Shown: piece after piece, positions 26,394 to 35,434 of the stretch | How positions within the stretch are numbered: position 1 is the first letter of the stretch | Layout: every line of letters starts with the position of its first letter | Assembly: GCA_033549365.1 (NCBI GenBank) | Contig: JAWSUF010000004.1 | Coordinates: 99,816 to 163,815, forward strand | DNA from: Acidobacteriota bacterium | GTDB taxonomy: Bacteria; Acidobacteriota; Aminicenantia; Aminicenantales; Saccharicenantaceae | DNA: 64,000 bases | Direction of reading: 5' to 3' | The notes under the pieces: model-generated | Database searches by the model: none | What the model was told of the DNA's origin: nothing | What the model saw: only the letters and a program-made list of their open reading frames with translations | Translations under genes and position numbers: made by a program

Positions 26394-26395
26394 CG

Positions 26396-27526
26396 TTATT
26401 CAATCAGCCAAGTTACGGAGTATTGTTTGACGACATCGTATCCCTCATCGTCGGGTTCGATCGCGTAAAGCTTTCCCTTTTTGAGGATTCGGGTCTTGGG
26501 ATTGATCAGATCCGCATGCCGGGGCAGCGGTGCACGGCCGATGAAACGGCCTTCGGCGTCGAAAATGTCATGAATATCCTCTTTGCGATCGGACGTCTGC
26601 TCCCATGTCTGAACGAAAATCTGTCCGAGATCGTCGACAATGAGGCTCCGGAAGGCCGCATGATTTTTCGAATAGACATTTCCGGCGTGGCTGATGCCGG
26701 GCGGCGTGCGCCGGGACTCGAATTCGTCGATGTCTTCCCGGCTCACAGGAACAGGCTTATGATCACGAAGAATTCTGCGGACGAGAGAGCCTTCGGCATC
26801 GAGGACCAGGAGTTCATATTCCCTCGGGTCTCCGACGATCAGAAAGTTCCGGCCGGCCTGTGCCCATCTCAGCCGGGAACTGAAGGGATTGGGATCGCGG
26901 GGGGCCGGCCGGGAGAAGATCTCGGTTCTCGCTCCGGTCTGAGATTCGATGCGAACCAACCGCTCCATGCGGTCCAGAGGGGACATTTCCGACAGGGTGA
27001 ACCGGTCTTGTGAATCAGCTGTGGCGGACCACGTTACTGCCCAGGATGGAATTCTCGCCGAATCGAGGTGTCCTCCCGCCAAGTCGAACCAGTGCAGATA
27101 GTGTCCTCCAAAAACCGCCACCTTGTCGCTTTCGGGTGGAAGACAAATGTTTCCGGCGAAATCGAGCTCTCCGGGGCCCTGGCCTTGGCGGCCGAATGAT
27201 CGCAGATACCGGCCTTCGGCATCGAAGACCTTGACAAAAGGTTCGCGGTTATCAAGAACGAACACGTTTCCGTTCTCATCGACCGCCAGGGACCGAGGAA
27301 TCACCAGAATCGATTCGTCCGAAGCGCCCGCTCCGCCGATCGTCCAATCCTCCGTGAGAGCGAGCGCGGGCCCGGGATGAACCGGTTCCATGGGATTCCG
27401 GACGATCGTAACTCCGTCTTCATGATCGATCCGACCCTTCCATGCGCCGGCGGCGGTTTCCCGGTCCGCGCATCCGGCCCCCGCAACCAGCACAACGGCC
27501 GCAAAAATTGCCAGGCGATGTCTCAT
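26396..27526 (-). CDS. 6-bladed beta-propeller lipoprotein (NHL-like)
   Basis: 376 residues from ATG 27526, chosen for its GGAGAGGTGG site and because it starts a signal peptide, MRHRLAIFAAVVLVAGAGC, with a possible lipobox cysteine at 19. Repeated blades have the pattern VDENGNVFVLDNREPFVKVF then DAEGRYLRSFGRQGQGPGEL, typical of the 6-bladed propeller (NHL/TolB-like) group. Predicted to be attached to a membrane facing the periplasm or outside. Binding partner unknown. A truncated relative lies at 14815-14955. Confidence 0.8.
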   Translation of the reverse strand: MRHRLAIFAAVVLVAGAGCADRETAAGAWKGRIDHEDGVTIVRNPMEPVHPGPALALTEDWTIGGAGASDESILVIPRSLAVDENGNVFVLDNREPFVKVFDAEGRYLRSFGRQGQGPGELDFAGNICLPPESDKVAVFGGHYLHWFDLAGGHLDSARIPSWAVTWSATADSQDRFTLSEMSPLDRMERLVRIESQTGARTEIFSRPAPRDPNPFSSRLRWAQAGRNFLIVGDPREYELLVLDAEGSLVRRILRDHKPVPVSREDIDEFESRRTPPGISHAGNVYSKNHAAFRSLIVDDLGQIFVQTWEQTSDRKEDIHDIFDAEGRFIGRAPLPRHADLINPKTRILKKGKLYAIEPDDEGYDVVKQYSVTWLIE

Positions 27527-27594
27527 CGTCCACCTCTCCGCAGTTTTTGCAAGGCGGAACTTCATCCGCGCGTCAACAGGGCTCGTGATCGGCG

Positions 27595-28695
27595 TCAATC
27601 CCGCAGCGTGAAGCGTTTTTCGAGCTCGGCCAGTTTTTCGACGACGCCGCCGTATTCGAGTTCGCTGTAGGGCAGCATGGCCGCCCCCGAGAATCCCTGT
27701 CTGCGAATGGCATCGGCTTTGGCCGAGACCTGAAGCCGGACGGCGTCCCAGTAGGGGTGGTCGAAGACGTCGGCCGGTTCGGTCAGTTTTCCGTTGTGGA
27801 CACAAAAAGCGGCGCCGGTGACGACCGGAGGGCCGTCGAAGTAGGAGACCGTGGCATTGAGCTTGCAGGGCATGAGAGGGCCGATGTGGCTTCCGCGCAT
27901 GAAACCGGCCACGTAGTGCCCGATGGAGAAGGGCGCCAGGACCTCGCCCGTCGCCGGGAATTCGCCCTGGACGCGGACCAGGGCGACGGGATCGTCCTTG
28001 CCCGTGTATTTTCCGGCGATGTTGTGGAGGCGCGTCGTCGACACGGCCGCCGCCTGGTTGCCCGTGGCCCGGGAATAGATCCCTTCGACGACGTAGCGCT
28101 CGTTGTCGCGGAGAAGGGCGGCGATATTGTAGAGATCTTCCGGTGTGTTCAGGTCGATGACCTTGTCCTTTTCCGTGTAACCGACGTCGATGATCCGGAA
28201 GGTATAACCTTGGCTCATTTTGGGGCTGAGAATGAGCCCGGCGCAGTACATCGGGTCGGCGAAACCGAGATAGAGAGGAAGATTGTAAGCCCCGGGGTCG
28301 GTCTTGTCGGCCGCAAACATGACGAAGGGCTCGTTGGGCCGCTCGTCAAATTCCATTTCGGCCACTGCAGGGCCCATGCCCTTGATGTTGCCGCTGAAGG
28401 CGTCCTTGAGAAGATCCTGCCCCGCGCCGTAGAGGCCCTGTCCTTTGGCAGCTTCCGTTCCGGTCTTGAAAGCGTCCCAAGCCAGGCGGTGCACGTCGGC
28501 GTTGACCGGGCCGCCTTTGTGGGTGCAGAGGATAGCGATATCGTCGCCGGTCGACCCGATGAATGAATCGATCAGGATGTCCTTTCCGTTTTCCCGAACA
28601 TGGTCCCGGACGGATTCCATCACGACCTTGCTCGGCATGATATGCCCTCCGATACTGCCGATATCGGCCTTGAGAATGGAAAGAGTGATACGCAT
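27595..28695 (-). CDS. fbp: Fructose-1,6-bisphosphate aldolase/phosphatase (class V)
   Basis: Archaeal-type bifunctional gluconeogenic enzyme making fructose 6-phosphate from triose phosphates. 366 residues from ATG 28695 (GGGAGGTC upstream). The metal-site start MRITLSILKADIGSIGGHIM has Asp11 and His18, followed by GDDIAIL (Asp51, Asp52). The aldolase residues known from the Sulfolobus enzyme (Tyr229, Lys232) match Tyr230 and Lys233 in KYTGKDDP, so both activities should be retained. Monocistronic by spacing, with its own promoter. Confidence 0.93.
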   Translation of the reverse strand: MRITLSILKADIGSIGGHIMPSKVVMESVRDHVRENGKDILIDSFIGSTGDDIAILCTHKGGPVNADVHRLAWDAFKTGTEAAKGQGLYGAGQDLLKDAFSGNIKGMGPAVAEMEFDERPNEPFVMFAADKTDPGAYNLPLYLGFADPMYCAGLILSPKMSQGYTFRIIDVGYTEKDKVIDLNTPEDLYNIAALLRDNERYVVEGIYSRATGNQAAAVSTTRLHNIAGKYTGKDDPVALVRVQGEFPATGEVLAPFSIGHYVAGFMRGSHIGPLMPCKLNATVSYFDGPPVVTGAAFCVHNGKLTEPADVFDHPYWDAVRLQVSAKADAIRRQGFSGAAMLPYSELEYGGVVEKLAELEKRFTLRD

Positions 28696-28728
28696 AAAGA
28701 CCTCCCTGGCTGAATGGTTGATACCCTC

Positions 28729-28757
28729 AAGATAGGAACCGGAACCCTCCTTGTCAA
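28729..28757 (-). promoter_or_regulatory. Sigma-70 promoter of the FBP aldolase/phosphatase gene
   Basis: Minus-strand TTGACA (28752-28757) and TATCTT (28729-28734) with a 17-bp spacer, about 34 bp before the ATG at 28695. The leader contains the GGGAGGTC ribosome site. Confidence 0.7.
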
Positions 28758-28851
28758 CCCTATCAGGGTTCTTGTCGACGTCACGCCAGATTTCCGGCTC
28801 AATTTTGTATGGCCGGCTCAAGAGAGAAGGCCGGCGCTGAAAAAAAGGAGA

Positions 28852-30177
28852 TCAAAACGAACTGACGCTCCCGGCGCTGAAGATCGCGGGTGCCGGAATG
28901 TTGAGGGCATAGAGGAACCGCGCGGCTTCCTCCCGGAACGCCGCGCGGAGTTCCTCTCTCAGGGGGGCGGCCGGTTCGAAACGGCTGCTCAGGGGATTGA
29001 TGAAGCGGCCGTATTGGGAAATCCGATAATCCAGGTGAGGTCCCGTCGACTCGCCCGACGATCCGACATAGCCGATCGTCTGCCCGGCCTGGACACGAAC
29101 TCCCTGCCGGATGCCTTTCGCATATCCCCGGAGATGAAGGTAGCTTGTCTCGTACCCGTTCTTGTGGCGGATCCGGATCATGCGGCCCGCAGCTCCGCTC
29201 CATCCGGCAAAGACCACGGTTCCATCGCCTGTGGCCTGGACCGTTGTCCCGACAGGCGCCGCATAATCGACACCGTAATGTGGCCGATAGACCTTGCGGA
29301 TCGGGTGCAGACGGCTGTGACTGAAGCGTGATGTGATGCGGGCGAACTTGATGGGGGTGCGAAGAAATTCACGCTTCAGGGAATTGCCGTCCGCATCGTA
29401 ATAATCCGCCTTCCCCGTCTCCGGATCGGTGAAGCGGAAGGCGCGGAAGGTTTTTCCCCGGTTGGTGAACTCGGCGGCCAGAATATTCCTGTATCCGGCG
29501 AAATCGCCTTCGAGGAATCTCTTCTCAAACAGAATCCGGAAGGCGTCGCCGGGTTGGATATCCGTGTGAAAATCGATGTCCCAGCCGAAGATATCTTCGG
29601 CCAGACTGAGGGCGAGGATGTCGCTTTCGCCGGCCCGGTTGACGGCGAGGATGAGGCTGTCCCGGATTTCCCCCCAGACGACGGCCAAATGGTCTTCGAA
29701 GGGAAATTCCCGGATTTCGGCCGAGATGTCATCGGCGGCTTTTGAGACCACAAGATACGTTTTCCCGTCGATATCATATTCCAGACAGTCCCAGTCATCT
29801 TCGGAAAAGAAAAGACGGAATTCGTGTCCCGTCCGGATTCTGGAAAGATCATAAGCCGGACGCGAGGCTTCCCGGATGCGATGGACGTCGGCGGCTGAGA
29901 ATCCCTGATCCTGAAGGATGGCGGCCAGGGTTCGGCCGCGGCCGATCGTTTCCCTGTGTTCCCGAAGCGGCGCGGCGGCCTCTTCCGCGGGAATCGGCGG
30001 CCATGAATCCGGAAGAGCGGCGGGATGCTTGGTGCTTCGTATCAGGAATGCTCCGGACAGGACGGCCGCGGCGAGGAGAATGAGAACCGGAAGGAAACGA
30101 AAAATTCTTCGGAATGCCGTCTTTGGTCTTCGAATCCGGATGCGAAGGGTCTTCTTTTTGATCTCCGTCATCGGCAT
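28852..30177 (-). CDS. M23-family metallopeptidase (MepM-like, membrane-anchored)
   Basis: 441 residues. Basic N-terminus, one membrane helix (about 27-47), OapA/LysM-like region (about 75-150) and a C-terminal M23 (lytic beta-domain) from about residue 305. Zinc ligands His and Asp are seen in HYGVDYAAP; the usual HxH is HLD here (GPHLDYRI), a variant in which Asp would replace the third ligand. Predicted peptidoglycan cross-link endopeptidase acting in the periplasm. Its start lies 3 bp past the pssA stop. Confidence 0.88.
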   Translation of the reverse strand: MPMTEIKKKTLRIRIRRPKTAFRRIFRFLPVLILLAAAVLSGAFLIRSTKHPAALPDSWPPIPAEEAAAPLREHRETIGRGRTLAAILQDQGFSAADVHRIREASRPAYDLSRIRTGHEFRLFFSEDDWDCLEYDIDGKTYLVVSKAADDISAEIREFPFEDHLAVVWGEIRDSLILAVNRAGESDILALSLAEDIFGWDIDFHTDIQPGDAFRILFEKRFLEGDFAGYRNILAAEFTNRGKTFRAFRFTDPETGKADYYDADGNSLKREFLRTPIKFARITSRFSHSRLHPIRKVYRPHYGVDYAAPVGTTVQATGDGTVVFAGWSGAAGRMIRIRHKNGYETSYLHLRGYAKGIRQGVRVQAGQTIGYVGSSGESTGPHLDYRISQYGRFINPLSSRFEPAAPLREELRAAFREEAARFLYALNIPAPAIFSAGSVSSF

Positions 30178-30180
30178 CCG

Positions 30181-30936
30181 TTATTCGACGGGCTTGACGG
30201 CGACCGGATCCTCAGACTTTTGTTTTTTTTTCAGCATTCTGATTAAGGCCTGAAACGGTCCGGAAAGAGCATTCATTCCGAAAAAGACGAGCAAAAAGAT
30301 CTTGTGATAAAAAACCAAACCGCCCAGGATGACGGCCATGAAAAGAACGGTCCGTGCGCTGATTTTCCGCCGGAAATTGATGTTGAGGTAGTTTTTATAG
30401 GGGATGGCGCTGACCATGCAGAGCGCCAGGAAGAGAGTCAATCCGGCCATGGGCAGGGCTTCCCAGAGGCTCGAAAGGCTGGCCGGCAAAAAAATCACGA
30501 CCGACGCCAGGAAAAGAGATGCGGAGGGAACGGTCAAACCCTGGTAAGTCCTCCGGTCCGGCTGGGCCTTCGTCCGGATGTTGTAGCGGGCGAGGCGGAT
30601 GACGGCGGCGGCCAGAAAAAGAAAACTCACAACGAGTCCCAGAGTTTGAAGGTTTTTCAGGCCCCAGAAGTAGAGAAGAAACGAGGCGGCCGCACCGAAA
30701 GACACGGTGTCGGAGAGGGAGTCGAGCTGGATGCCGAAGTCGGATCCGGCGTCCGTCATTCGGGCGACGATGCCGTCCATGGCATCGAAGATCGCGGCGA
30801 TGATGATCAAAAAGGCCGCCAAGCGGTACCGGCCGTGAAAGGTCATCAGGATGCTCAGAAACCCGCAAAACAGGTTGGAGAGCGTAAAGAGGCTGGGGAG
30901 AAGAAAAATCTCTCCGTAGGCTTTCCTGACTTTCAT
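30181..30936 (-). CDS. pssA: CDP-diacylglycerol--serine O-phosphatidyltransferase
   Basis: Inner-membrane enzyme making phosphatidylserine. 251 residues, with about eight helices. The CDP-alcohol phosphatidyltransferase motif DGx2ARx8Gx3Dx3D is clear: DAMDGIVARMTDAGSDFGIQ followed by LDSLSD. ATG 30936 makes an ATGA overlap with the psd stop, so the two steps of phosphatidylethanolamine synthesis are coupled. The frame is open upstream, but that part is antisense-free overlap with psd and not family-like. Confidence 0.94.
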   Translation of the reverse strand: MKVRKAYGEIFLLPSLFTLSNLFCGFLSILMTFHGRYRLAAFLIIIAAIFDAMDGIVARMTDAGSDFGIQLDSLSDTVSFGAAASFLLYFWGLKNLQTLGLVVSFLFLAAAVIRLARYNIRTKAQPDRRTYQGLTVPSASLFLASVVIFLPASLSSLWEALPMAGLTLFLALCMVSAIPYKNYLNINFRRKISARTVLFMAVILGGLVFYHKIFLLVFFGMNALSGPFQALIRMLKKKQKSEDPVAVKPVE

Positions 30937-31562
30937 TGGGAAATCTCCGCAATCACGCTGATGCCGGCCTTGACCTTTTGTCCTTCGGTGACCCGGATGT
31001 CCGCTTCGGGGGGCAGATGGAGTTCCACGCGGGAACCGAAGTACATCAAACCGATGCGCTGGCCCTTGGTGACGGTGTCGCCGGCGCGGACGAAACACTT
31101 GATGCGGCGGGCCGCGACGCCGACGATCTGGCGGATCAGAAGATCTCCCGCGGGCCCTTTGAGAACGATGGTGTTGGATTCGTTGCTCACCGCGGCTTCG
31201 TCCCGGTAGGCGGGCAGAAACTTGCCGGGATGGTAATCGACATGTTCCACCCTGCCGGCGACGGGCGAGCGCGTGACGTGGACATCCAGGAGAGAGAGAA
31301 AAATGCTGATGCGCTTGATGGGCGGACGTTCATCTCCGGGCGAGACCTCATCCTCGATCTTGACGACTTTCCCGTCGGCGGGTGCGACGATCAAGTGATC
31401 GCCGGGGGGGGATGTCCGGACCGGGTCACGGAAGAAAAAGAGCAGAGCCAGTCCGAGCAGGAGAAAAACAACGGCCGGGACCCTCCAGCCGATCACTCCC
31501 ATCAGGACGACGAGAAGAATAGCCGGCAAAATGAAGGTCCAACCTTCTTTGGCGATGATCAT
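30933..31562 (-). CDS. psd: Phosphatidylserine decarboxylase, short form
   Basis: Pyruvoyl enzyme converting phosphatidylserine to phosphatidylethanolamine. About 209 residues from ATG 31562 (MIIAKEGWTFIL, the usual start of short Psd proteins, with GAGGAAAG upstream); ATGs at 31574 and 31589 are alternatives. Two N-terminal membrane helices, VAPADGKVVKIEDE, DVHVTRSPVAGRVEHVDY, and the C-terminal processing motif FGSRVELHLP, where self-cleavage at Gly-Ser gives the pyruvoyl group. First gene of the psd-pssA-M23 operon. Confidence 0.94.
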   Translation of the reverse strand: MIIAKEGWTFILPAILLVVLMGVIGWRVPAVVFLLLGLALLFFFRDPVRTSPPGDHLIVAPADGKVVKIEDEVSPGDERPPIKRISIFLSLLDVHVTRSPVAGRVEHVDYHPGKFLPAYRDEAAVSNESNTIVLKGPAGDLLIRQIVGVAARRIKCFVRAGDTVTKGQRIGLMYFGSRVELHLPPEADIRVTEGQKVKAGISVIAEISQ

Positions 31563-31617
31563 GTCTTTCCTCATACCGGAAATTATCATACTCCACGGAC
31601 GGGGAAGAGTGCAATCG

Positions 31618-31809
31618 TCATCCGGAGCGACGTTTGCGCCGGATTTCCTTCATGACCGGCTTGTGCAGGACAAGGAAGTAGTAAACGGCCAGAATGCCCA
31701 GGAGCAGAAGGCCCCGGGATGTCTCGCCTCTGACAAGAGACAGGACGGTATAGATGAGAGCGGCCGCAAGGCCCAGAAGATGAACGAAGGCGAAAATCCA
31801 ATCGAACAC
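31618..31809 (-). CDS. Small two-helix membrane protein, unknown function
   Basis: 63 residues starting with GTG at 31809: two hydrophobic segments (about 4-24 and 33-48) and a basic C-terminal tail, KEIRRKRRSG. It follows the cyclophilin gene by 12 bp on the same strand and precedes psd. No family recognised and no strong ribosome site, but the hydrophobic pattern and the positive-inside tail suggest a real protein. Confidence 0.5.
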   Translation of the reverse strand: MFDWIFAFVHLLGLAAALIYTVLSLVRGETSRGLLLLGILAVYYFLVLHKPVMKEIRRKRRSG

Positions 31810-31821
31810 TTTTTGGACGGA

Positions 31822-32406
31822 TCAGTCGGCCCGCCGCGCCGAGGTGATGACGATGGGCTCCCGGGGAACGTCCTGGTGGCCCCGCCGGGTTCCGGTCTTT
31901 ACGGCGGCGATGGCGTCGACGACATCCATTCCGGAGACGACCGTGCCGAAGACACAGTAACCGTAGCCTTCAAGGGGGCGGTTTTTGTGATTCAGCGAAT
32001 GATTGTCCGCGAGATTGATGAAAAATTGTGATGTCGCGCTATGGACATCTTCCGCCGTCCGGGCCATGGCCAGAGTCCCCCGGCTGTTCTTCAGTCCGTT
32101 GGCGGCCTCATTTCGGATCGGATCCCGGCCCGGCTTCTCGGACATGTCCGCGGTGTGGCCGCCGGCCTGGATCATGAAACCGGGGATCACCCGGTGAAAA
32201 ATCGTTCCGTCGTAAAACGTCTCGTCGACATAGGCCAGAAAGTTCTTGACCGTTCCGGGCGCCTTGTCGGCTTGGAGTTCGATCACGATTTCGCCCAGGG
32301 TTGTGGATAGAACGACCTTGGGATTGGCTTGGGTGGTTTGGGTGAATGTCATGGCCAGAGCCGCCGCGCCGCAAAGACAGGTTGCAAGAATCGTTTTTCC
32401 CGACAT
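31822..32406 (-). CDS. Peptidyl-prolyl cis-trans isomerase, cyclophilin type, exported
   Basis: 194 residues from ATG 32406 (GGGAGGAAA upstream). Signal peptide up to about residue 27 ([17 protein letters not shown], then QANP), so periplasmic like PpiA. Cyclophilin core: [32 protein letters not shown] (catalytic Arg), and a C-terminal block [19 protein letters not shown]. In-frame extension upstream of 32406 is not needed. Confidence 0.93.
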   Translation of the reverse strand: MSGKTILATCLCGAAALAMTFTQTTQANPKVVLSTTLGEIVIELQADKAPGTVKNFLAYVDETFYDGTIFHRVIPGFMIQAGGHTADMSEKPGRDPIRNEAANGLKNSRGTLAMARTAEDVHSATSQFFINLADNHSLNHKNRPLEGYGYCVFGTVVSGMDVVDAIAAVKTGTRRGHQDVPREPIVITSARRAD

Positions 32407-32481
32407 GTTTTCCTCCCGCAACAAAATACCACAGGTCGGAATGGCGGACAAGAAGCCCTATGATTGAAACATCAGATTCTG

Positions 32482-32487
32482 TATAAT
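32482..32487 (+). promoter_or_regulatory. Perfect -10 box before the efflux-associated operon
   Basis: TATAAT lies 11 bp before the ATG at 32498. No good -35 is visible at 16-18 bp; TTGAAA occurs but only 12 bp upstream. If used, transcription would start only a few bases before the ATG, giving a nearly leaderless message. Confidence 0.4.
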
Positions 32488-32497
32488 ACATAAAGAC

Positions 32498-32815
32498 ATG
32501 AAGGCGTTTCAGAATTCTCAGGATAGACCCCGAAATCCGGTTCGAGCTTTTTTCCGTGTGGAAATCCTGGGAATTCTGCTGGTCTTTACGTCTCTCAGCC
32601 TGTTCATCAATTTTTTTCATACGGATACGGGTCATCCCGGGGGATCTCCCTGTCCCGCTTGTCATTTCCTTAACAGCTCACTGACGGAAGGTCCCGCCCT
32701 GTTCTCCTATTTTCCGCACATGTGCTGTGTCGGCTTTTCGGAATCGGCGGATATTGTTGCGACGCGGGATCTCTTCCTGATCTCACGGCTGTCCCGGTCT
32801 CCTCCTCCGGCCTGA
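32498..32815 (+). CDS. Small membrane protein with His/Cys motif, efflux-operon leader gene
   Basis: 105 residues. One hydrophobic segment (about 20-40, FRVEILGILLVFTSLSLFI), then HTDTGHPGGSPCPACHFLNS, which combines several His with a CPAC motif, and later HMCC. The layout resembles small DUF2946-like proteins near metal efflux genes, but I do not recognise the family with confidence. Encoded just before the TolC-like gene and separated from it by an intrinsic terminator. Confidence 0.6.
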   Translation: MKAFQNSQDRPRNPVRAFFRVEILGILLVFTSLSLFINFFHTDTGHPGGSPCPACHFLNSSLTEGPALFSYFPHMCCVGFSESADIVATRDLFLISRLSRSPPPA

Positions 32816-32838
32816 GTGTCGTCACTCGGGTCTTTTTT
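32811..32838 (+). terminator. Intrinsic terminator between the small gene and the efflux genes
   Basis: cctgagtg-tcgt-cactcggg forms an 8-bp stem (one G-T pair) with a 4-base loop, followed by tctttttt. It includes the stop codon of the 105-residue gene and lies 33 bp before the TolC-family ATG, so it could terminate or attenuate transcription into the efflux operon. Confidence 0.75.
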
Positions 32839-32870
32839 GAAATTCTTCGTTCTTGGACCGAGGAGGAGGC

Positions 32871-34145
32871 ATGACCGGGAAAAGAAAAATCATTCTGTCG
32901 GCCGTCGCTGCCGCAGCCGTCCTGATCGTGTCGGACGGACATGCGGAAAAATCCGCCTGGACGCTGAAACGCTGTGTCGAAGAAGCGCTCGCCCGGAATC
33001 CTCTCATTCTTTCTTCAATCGATCAGCACGAGGCCGCACTGGCCCGAGTCAATCAGGCGGGCGCGCTTCCACAGCCCGGCCTGGATTTCGATTTTGATCT
33101 TCAGCCGAAGCTTTTCGATTTTCGGGGTTCGGGTGAATCCTATTACGGCGTCAGCCAGCTTATCGAATTTCCGGGAAAAAGACGTCTCCGAAGGACGATC
33201 GCCGTCCGGGAAGCCCAGGAAGTCCGGGCCGATATCGATCTGTTGAAGCTCGACGTGGCTCTCCAGGTCAAAGAGGCTTTTTACGGGCTTCTTCTGGCCT
33301 CGGAAAACCTGCGGCTGGCCCGGCAGAATCTTGAGCTCACCCGGGATTTTTTGGAAAAAACCGAATGGAAGCATGCGGAAGGCGCTGTGGCGCGTGTCGA
33401 TGTTTTAAGAGCCCGGGTCGAGGATCTCAAAGCGGCGAATGACGTCAAAACGGCCGAAAACGAAGTCCGTCTGGCCCGGGCCGCCCTGAACGTCATTCTG
33501 TCCCGGGACCGGAATGCCCCTTTGGACATTCAGGAGGGACATCGTCCGAACGGGACGGATCTTCCGCCTCTGGAGGCCTTCCTGGATCGGGCCATGTCTT
33601 TGCGTCCCGAGATCTTCAGGCTCCGGCTGGCCATGGATAGGGAGTCCATGAAAAAAACCCAGGGTTATATGGAGTATCTTCCGGATTTTGAAATAGGCCT
33701 TTCCCGGCACAGAATCACGGGCGAGAAGACGACCTGGGACTTTACGCTGTCGCTGCCCATTCCCCTGTTTTTCTGGCAGCCCCGCCGGGGGGAAATTGCC
33801 GAGGCCGAGGCTCTGGTCCGTTCGCTGCAAAAAGAAATGGGCTATACGGAAATGATCGTCGGTCTTGAGTTGGAAGAGGCCTACTCCCGGGCCGCGACGG
33901 CCGTCGATCAGATCCGGCTTTTCGAGGAGGATATTCTGGCCGAGGCGGAGGAGGCCTATCACATGTTTCTTTTCAGCTATCAGGAGGGGGAGATCGGCGG
34001 CATGGAGCTTATCGACGCCCGCCGCACCCTGATCGATGTGAGACAATCCTATGCCGAGGCGCTGCACAATTACGGCCTGACGCTGTCTCTCCTAGAGAGA
34101 GCCGCAGGACTGCTGACGGATTCGATCGGAGACAACAATGACTAG
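32871..34145 (+). CDS. TolC-family outer-membrane efflux protein
   Basis: 424 residues from ATG 32871 (GGAGG). Signal peptide up to about residue 25 (ILSAVAAAAVLIVSDGHA). Two long alpha-helical repeats typical of OEP/TolC proteins, for example SASLAREN-like ALARVNQAGALPQPGLDFDF and the second-half VGLELEEAYSRAATAVDQIR. CusC/CzcC-like in length and context. It overlaps the adaptor gene by 8 bp. Forms the outer-membrane duct of the tripartite pump. Confidence 0.9.
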   Translation: MTGKRKIILSAVAAAAVLIVSDGHAEKSAWTLKRCVEEALARNPLILSSIDQHEAALARVNQAGALPQPGLDFDFDLQPKLFDFRGSGESYYGVSQLIEFPGKRRLRRTIAVREAQEVRADIDLLKLDVALQVKEAFYGLLLASENLRLARQNLELTRDFLEKTEWKHAEGAVARVDVLRARVEDLKAANDVKTAENEVRLARAALNVILSRDRNAPLDIQEGHRPNGTDLPPLEAFLDRAMSLRPEIFRLRLAMDRESMKKTQGYMEYLPDFEIGLSRHRITGEKTTWDFTLSLPIPLFFWQPRRGEIAEAEALVRSLQKEMGYTEMIVGLELEEAYSRAATAVDQIRLFEEDILAEAEEAYHMFLFSYQEGEIGGMELIDARRTLIDVRQSYAEALHNYGLTLSLLERAAGLLTDSIGDNND

Positions 34146-35412
34146 AAAAACCCTTGTGATATTGGGAATGGCCGTTTTTTGGATGATCGCGGCCGGCGGA
34201 TGTGCGCGCTCACCCGAATCCGGCCCGGAGGTTGCGGATCTGTCCCAAATGGATCCGGATTCTCCCGGACGCTCGGATCGTCTCCCACCCGGTCGAGGGG
34301 AGAGGGGCCGGGCTCCGGGCCGGAGGTTCGGCCCGGCCTGGGCGTTTTCCGATCGCGTCATCCTGACGGAAGAGGAAAAGGAATTCCTGGAATTGACGAC
34401 CGCTCCGGCCGTCCTCCGGCCCATGCGGGACACATTGGAAGCCATGGGCAAAGTCCTGGCTCATCCCATGGGCAAGGCGATTGTCAGCTATGCCTTCCCG
34501 GCCCGGATCTCGGACATCCATGTCCGGGTCGGCGATTGGGTCCTGGCCGGACGTCCCCTGGTCTCCCTCCAGAGCGAAGAAGTCGGAACGGCGAAGTCGG
34601 CGTTTTACAAGGCCGCGGCCGATTTCGAACTCGCGCAGAGCAACCATGAGCGAGAAAAGAGGCTCTTCGATCGGGGCGTCGGGGCCCAGAAGAACCTGAT
34701 GGTCGCCGAGGCGGAACTGAAGAGCGCCCGGGCCGAGCTCAATGGCGCCGAAAAGAAGCTGCATGTCCTGGGCTTCACGGAGGAACAGGTCCGAGTCATT
34801 GCGGAAACCCATCAGATAAGCCCTTCGATCACACTTCACGCGCCTCTGGAGGGTCGTGTGGCGATCAGCAACGCGGTCCTCGGAGCCATGGTCGATCAGG
34901 CGACGGAGATCCTTGTTCTGATCGACCCCGGCGTTCTCGGTGTGGATGCCGAGATCTTCGAGAAAGACATCGCCCGCGTTCGGCAGGGACAGATCGTCCG
35001 CGTCTCGGTTCCCGCCTACCCGGGCGAAGTTTTCGAGGGCAATCTCTGCCATGTCGGAGACATCATGAACGAAGAGACGCGGACGATCACCATCCGGACA
35101 GAGGTGGCCAATCCCGAACACAAGCTCAAACCCGGGATGTTCGCCTCCGTCAGGATCCAATTGAACGGCGATGGACAAGTCCTGGCCGTTCCCGCCGAGG
35201 CCGTTCTCGAGGAAGGAGATGCGCGGGTCGTTTTCGTCAAACGGGAGGGCGAGTTCGCCCCCCGTGTGATCCGAACCGGCATCAAGGAAGACGGCTTTCT
35301 GGAAGTTCTGGACGGGCTGGAACCGGGAGATGTCGTCGTCACCCGCGGTCATTTCCAGTTGAAGTCGAAGCTTCTCGACGATGTTCTGATGTCGTCGGGC
35401 CATACCCATTGA
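34138..35412 (+). CDS. RND efflux periplasmic adaptor (CusB/HlyD-like, probable lipoprotein)
   Basis: 424 residues. Signal with possible lipobox cysteine (FWMIAAGGC, about residue 22). Lipoyl/barrel-sandwich halves (IVSYAFPARISDIHVRVGDW and ITLHAPLEGRVAISNAVLGA), alpha hairpin between them (about 150-215), beta-barrel and membrane-proximal domains. Links the RND pump to the TolC-like duct. No Met-rich N-terminal metal site is obvious, so substrate is open. Confidence 0.9.
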   Translation: MTRKTLVILGMAVFWMIAAGGCARSPESGPEVADLSQMDPDSPGRSDRLPPGRGERGRAPGRRFGPAWAFSDRVILTEEEKEFLELTTAPAVLRPMRDTLEAMGKVLAHPMGKAIVSYAFPARISDIHVRVGDWVLAGRPLVSLQSEEVGTAKSAFYKAAADFELAQSNHEREKRLFDRGVGAQKNLMVAEAELKSARAELNGAEKKLHVLGFTEEQVRVIAETHQISPSITLHAPLEGRVAISNAVLGAMVDQATEILVLIDPGVLGVDAEIFEKDIARVRQGQIVRVSVPAYPGEVFEGNLCHVGDIMNEETRTITIRTEVANPEHKLKPGMFASVRIQLNGDGQVLAVPAEAVLEEGDARVVFVKREGEFAPRVIRTGIKEDGFLEVLDGLEPGDVVVTRGHFQLKSKLLDDVLMSSGHTH

Positions 35413-35434
35413 GAACCGGAAGAGCGAGAGCGAC

